Below are positions 8,746 to 11,683 of a stretch of 11,683 bases of DNA, in pieces. A program made the translations under genes and the position numbers. Source of the DNA: Usnea hakonensis (taxonomy: Eukaryota > Ascomycota > Lecanoromycetes > Lecanorales > Parmeliaceae); assembly GCA_013423325.1 (NCBI GenBank), contig BLJB01000546.1, positions 1 to 11,683 of the forward strand, written 5' to 3'. The notes under the pieces were generated by a model. It saw only the letters and a program-made list of their open reading frames with translations. It was not told where the DNA came from and made no database searches. Positions within the stretch are counted from its first letter, which is position 1. The number at the start of each line of letters is the position of its first letter.

Positions 8746-9300
8746 AATAAAAAAAGATAAGCTAATATTAATAAATCTAATAAATATCTTTTTATTAATA
8801 ATCTTAATAGTCCTACTATATTTAAAGAAGATAAATAGTAGGAGGAGGGAGTAAAAAGTTAAAAAATTAGAAATAAGATTAATATAATAATTAATAGAAT
8901 TAATTAAATAATAAAAGTAAAGGGGAATAATCTATTATTATTAATATATACTTTTTTAGTAATTATGTTTATTAATATTCTATAAAAATATACTTTTTAT
9001 TAATAAGATTTAAATAGATAAGAGCTAGTATAAAAGAGGAGTAATATTATTTTTAAAGAGAATATTAAATAAGGCGAATCTAGTTTAGAGCTTTAACTTC
9101 CTCTAAACCCTTTTATAACTAGTATTAAAAATAGTAAGAGATTAAAAAAAAGAAGGGATTTAGCTTTATAATTAAATTTATAAAAAAATTTATTAAATAT
9201 AAATAATTAGAGTATTAATTAAAATAATAATTATAATTATCGGCCTTTAAAAAATAAATAGAATATTAAATATCTTATTTAATTCTAATACTAGTCTATT
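8746..9300. other. A+T-rich stretch after the hAT remnant, no gene seen
   Basis: This is purine-rich on the plus strand with almost no CA or TG. It probably holds the extreme C-terminus and 3' UTR of the hAT element. No further motif or open frame was recognised. Confidence 0.4.
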
Positions 9301-9309
9301 TATAGATTT

Positions 9310-9390
9310 ATTATATAAATACTTATAGATAACCCGGACTTATTTATTATAAGTACTTATTTATAGGTATCTATAGGGGACCCGGACTTA
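9310..9390 (+). repeat. Two imperfect tandem units with ACCCGGACTTA
   Basis: ACCCGGACTTA occurs exactly at 9332-9342 and 9380-9390. Each copy is preceded by an AA-TACTTAT element (AAATACTTATAGATA and AAGTACTTATTTATAGG). The spacing is 48 bases. Short GC-containing direct repeats near the ends of hAT elements often serve as subterminal transposase binding sites, and the position downstream of the transposase fits, but the terminal bases and an 8-bp target duplication were not found. Confidence 0.5.
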
Positions 9391-9423
9391 ACCTAAACCT
9401 AATTTTATACCTAATCCCCTAAT

Positions 9424-9449
9424 AACCCGACCTACGCGTAGGTCGGGTT
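9424..9449. repeat. Perfect 26-bp palindrome
   Basis: Thirteen bases (AACCCGACCTACG) are followed directly by their exact reverse complement (CGTAGGTCGGGTT), centred on ACGCGT. It lies 34 bases after the second ACCCGGACTTA repeat. A hairpin of this kind fits a transposon end or subterminal region. It contains several CG and no CA/TG steps, so RIP would have left it largely intact. Confidence 0.7.
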
Positions 9450-9479
9450 TTTAGGTTGAATTTAGGACCCGATCTAACC

Positions 9480-10545
9480 CTTTTCGAGGCGTAATAATAA
9501 ATACTCTACCTTTAGTATACTTTTTTCTATCGTAGTAGATTTTATCTACTATTAGATAGCTTAGCCGGCGTTTTTATAAACCTATTAATAATATCTAATA
9601 TCGATTATTACTTAGTACTATAAAGTATAGAATTTAATAGATTAATATATTTTCTTAGTTAATTCTCTTCCCTTTTATATTAACTATCTAGTATTAAATT
9701 TTAGACTATTATAAAGTAGATACGAATAAATAGTATCTAGGCGCTTTCGAGCGGTTTTATTAATACTATAGTAGATAACTATATATTATTAGTTAGACGG
9801 TATATCCCGAGGATATATTTTAATATTAAATAGAAAGTAGATAGAGACCGCTATTTATTATTAAAGTAGTAATAAAGTAATTAGAATACGGGTTTACTAT
9901 AATCTATAGACCTAATCGTTATTATTATTACCCCCTTATAGAATAATAGGCTATACTCTTCGGAAAGCGTACTTTCTAGAGTATAGAGAACGCGTACCCT
10001 ATAGAGACTCTAGAAACTACTAATTCTTACCCTCGTACCTAGAGGGTCCCTAAGTATAACTTACCTATAAGAGGATATACGAACTACTAGGGGTTATAAG
10101 GGTATATAGGCCGATCTCGGTCCTTTCTTTATAAAGATAAACTCTATCTATTTTTAGTAATCTTTTTATAATTATAGTACTAGCTATTACTATTCGTATA
10201 CTATTATTTCGCTACGAATTCTATATATATTATTAAGCGATTATCTAGTTAAAATTAAATAAACTTAGATTATAGTAGTTATATAGCGCTAGCTTCGTCG
10301 GTTTTAGTCGCTACGTTACTAATATATTAATTAGAATATAATATATTCGTAGCGTACTTTACTATAGTAGATATAAATACTATAGGAATATTTTATTTTT
10401 AATATTCGCGCTACTACATCTTTTTAATAAAATAGGTAGGAGATTATAATACTCTAAAAGATTAAAAAATCTAGGGATTAAAATTACCTTTTTATAACTT
10501 AAGAACTTATATAAAAAGGCTCTATATAATAGGCCTATAGTAAAG
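9480..10545. other. RIP-saturated stretch, unassigned
   Basis: This region is richer in CG words than the neighbouring DNA. Between about 9960 and 10440 one frame on each strand is fairly open. The plus strand gives YSASFVGFSRYVTNILIRI and the minus strand gives TKTDEASAI and RKDRDRPIYPYNP. Neither product is recognised and I cannot say which strand coded. It may be the inner part of the retroelement whose LTR-like DNA begins at 10552. Confidence 0.35.
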
Positions 10546-10579
10546 TCCTACTGTGAGCGTATAGCTTGTATGGCTTGAT

Positions 10580-10670
10580 GGCTTAGTCTAGGAAGGTACG
10601 ACTAGGCCTTAGAGGCCTTCTAACTTATATGGCTTAATTTAGAAAGGTATAACTAGGCCTTAGAGGCCTT
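10580..10670 (+). repeat. Tandem duplication, 40-bp core, 51-bp period
   Basis: The block at 10580-10619 recurs at 10631-10670. The five differences are all G to A or C to T from the first to the second copy, so the second copy looks like a RIP-mutated version of the first. Each unit ends in the near-palindromic ACTAGGCCTTAGAGGCCTT. Confidence 0.8.
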
Positions 10671-10682
10671 TTATATATAAAC
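10671..10682 (+). promoter_or_regulatory. TATA-like element after the tandem block
   Basis: TTATATATAAAC lies directly after the second repeat unit. In a fungal LTR this is where the core promoter sits. TA-rich words are common throughout this RIP-mutated window, so position is the only support. Confidence 0.3.
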
Positions 10683-10771
10683 CCTATCTACTCTAAATCT
10701 TTTATTATCCTTAAGAATTAAGACTATTATTATTATTATATTAAGTACTCTAAGCGAGATTATATAATAAG

Positions 10772-10948
10772 GCTTTTTGAATTTGAATTTGAATTTATAC
10801 GTCGTATCTACCTAAACTTCGAAAGGTAATTACGGGATCCTTTGACTCTTATCAACTCATAGTAAGAAAACTATTTGATACTATCGTCTTACGTATATAT
10901 TATTAGGGAAAAACCTTACTAATTCTCTATATATATATTACTATCTAT
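10772..10948 (-). repeat. Dispersed repeat, copy 2 (tail to the left)
   Basis: This is the reverse complement of 1-168, with the same edge: TTTTT, then GAATTT units (three here, two in the other copies), then ATACGTCGT. It keeps more CA and TG sites than copy 1 (for instance TTTGACTCTTATCAACTCAT), so it is the least RIP-damaged copy. Read on the minus strand it ends in (AAATTC)3-AAAAA. Similarity to copy 1 continues to the limit of copy 1 at the window start, so the true outer end may lie beyond 10948. Confidence 0.85.
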
Positions 10949-11623
10949 GTATAGATCTAAATACTACTTTAGTTATACCTCCGTTAGGGTTTCGCTATTA
11001 TTTATGTTCCTCCCACTACGGTAATAAGGCTTATTAGGTCTAAAACTACTATATTAATTCTTCCCATACCTAGAAGCTTAACCTATAATAATATAATAGA
11101 ATACTATAAAATAGTAACCCCTTAAAGACTAAATTAAGATCTTCTAACTCTATCTTCCTCTCTAATATAAGTAAATAAACTATTAAAATTATTATTAAAT
11201 CTAGATATCTCTATTAGTTAAGAGACTGCTAAATAGCTATTAAAGTAGATATAAGTTCTTAAAAAGGAAGTAGTATTATATACTTTTTCTTACTTCTAAA
11301 AAGGAAGAGTATCTATAAATCTTAAAAACCTAATATCCTCTTATATAATAAGGGGTAATATTATAATAGCCCTATCTATAAGGATATTAACTATAATATA
11401 AAATTAAAAGATTAAATATAATAAGCTTTTACTCTTTACGGGGCCTCTTATAAATATTAAACTATAAATTATAGATTTAAATAATTTCTTTAATCTATAG
11501 TTAATTAAAGGCTTAGCTATTTAAATATCTATTATATATTTCTATCTAGGCCCGAAAATTAAAAAATAAACTTAGTTAATAAAATTAATAGGAAATTAGA
11601 GTACTTTTAAAAACTAAAAGCTA
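10949..11623. other. Stretch between repeat copies 2 and 3, no gene identified
   Basis: The first 300 bases keep some TG/CA sites (tttatgttcctcccactacgg, cttcccatacc, gagactgc), so RIP is less complete here. Minus-strand frames near 11350-11600 are partly open, but no motif was recognised. A short direct repeat, TAAAAAGGAAG with similar flanks, occurs near 11260 and 11297. Confidence 0.4.
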
Positions 11624-11683
11624 TTTTTTTTTTTGAATTTGAATTTATACGTCGTGTCTACCTAAACTTCGAAAGGTAATTAC
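11624..11683 (-). repeat. Dispersed repeat, copy 3 (cut by window end)
   Basis: Eleven T residues, two GAATTT units and then the same 37 bases as in copies 1 and 2 run to the last base of the window. It has the same orientation as copy 2, about 850 bases downstream of it. The long T-run, a poly(A) on the element's strand, supports a LINE or SINE 3' tail. Confidence 0.8.

Larger units (their letters stand above)
10552..10770 (+). repeat. LTR-like sequence with duplicated block
   Basis: The stretch begins TGTGAGCG, keeps several TG sites, contains a duplicated 40-bp block and then a TATATATAAAC element at about 10671-10681, followed by about 90 bases of A+T-rich DNA up to the next repeat. This is the usual layout of a fungal LTR (TG start, repeated enhancer in U3, TATA box, R/U5). 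No second copy, matching CA end or flanking 5-bp duplication was found in the window, so it could be a solo or truncated LTR, or some other promoter. Confidence 0.45.

Noticed and set aside
9890..10440. A specific protein-coding call in the CG-word-rich stretch
   Set aside because: Both strands have a fairly open frame and neither translation shows a known motif, so a strand or family cannot be chosen.
11250..11310. TAAAAAGGAAG direct repeats as iterons or CRISPR-like units
   Set aside because: There are only two short units, with unequal flanks and no further copies.
1..11683. Mitochondrial or AT-rich bacterial/plasmid origin
   Set aside because: The fungal Tad1 LINE and Copia protein traces, the selective loss of CA/TG and the survival of CG point to RIP-mutated nuclear DNA of an ascomycete.

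Overview
The window is almost certainly from a filamentous ascomycete (Pezizomycotina). It looks like repeat-derived DNA that repeat-induced point mutation (RIP) has saturated. Over most of the 11.7 kb the dinucleotides CA and TG are nearly absent while TA is everywhere. This is what CpA to TpA mutation on both strands leaves behind. Base composition is strongly A+T rich, yet CG dinucleotides survive. No intact gene, tRNA, rRNA or CRISPR array was seen. What remains are transposon fossils whose reading frames can still be followed, because RIP substitutes bases and does not delete them: CAA, CAG and TGG codons have become TAA or TAG, and Cys/His codons have become Tyr.

Layout, left to right. 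(1) 1-168 is one copy of a dispersed repeat ending in an (AAATTC)n/A-rich tail. (2) 171-1139 and 2416-about 3000 are two halves of one Ty1/Copia gag-protease reading frame on the minus strand. (3) 1140-2415 is a 5'-truncated Tad1-type LINE, also minus strand, inserted into the Copia gag. It is flanked by a 13-bp target-site duplication and has its own octamer-repeat tail. (4) 3001-4770 is RIP-saturated DNA without a firm identity, apart from a weak plus-strand frame at about 3967-4360. (5) 4827-6581 is a minus-strand frame of exactly 585 codons, from ATG to TGA. It is interrupted only by RIP-type stops, and its first few and last few dozen bases escaped RIP; the product is unrecognised. (6) About 6640-8745 (plus) is probably a hAT transposase remnant, best seen in its C-terminal dimerisation motif. 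It is followed at 9310-9475 by repeats and a 26-bp palindrome that may be a hAT terminal region. (7) 9480-10545 is unassigned. (8) 10552-10770 is LTR-like DNA with a duplicated 40-bp block and a TATA-like site. (9) 10772-10948 and 11624-11683 are two further copies of the first repeat, in the opposite orientation.

The layers suggest an order of events: Copia inserted first, the LINE landed in it later and is less saturated by RIP, and the dispersed repeat also interrupts the Copia frame. The most unusual item is the unrecognised 585-codon frame next to the hAT remnant, because both of its ends are unmutated while its body is saturated.
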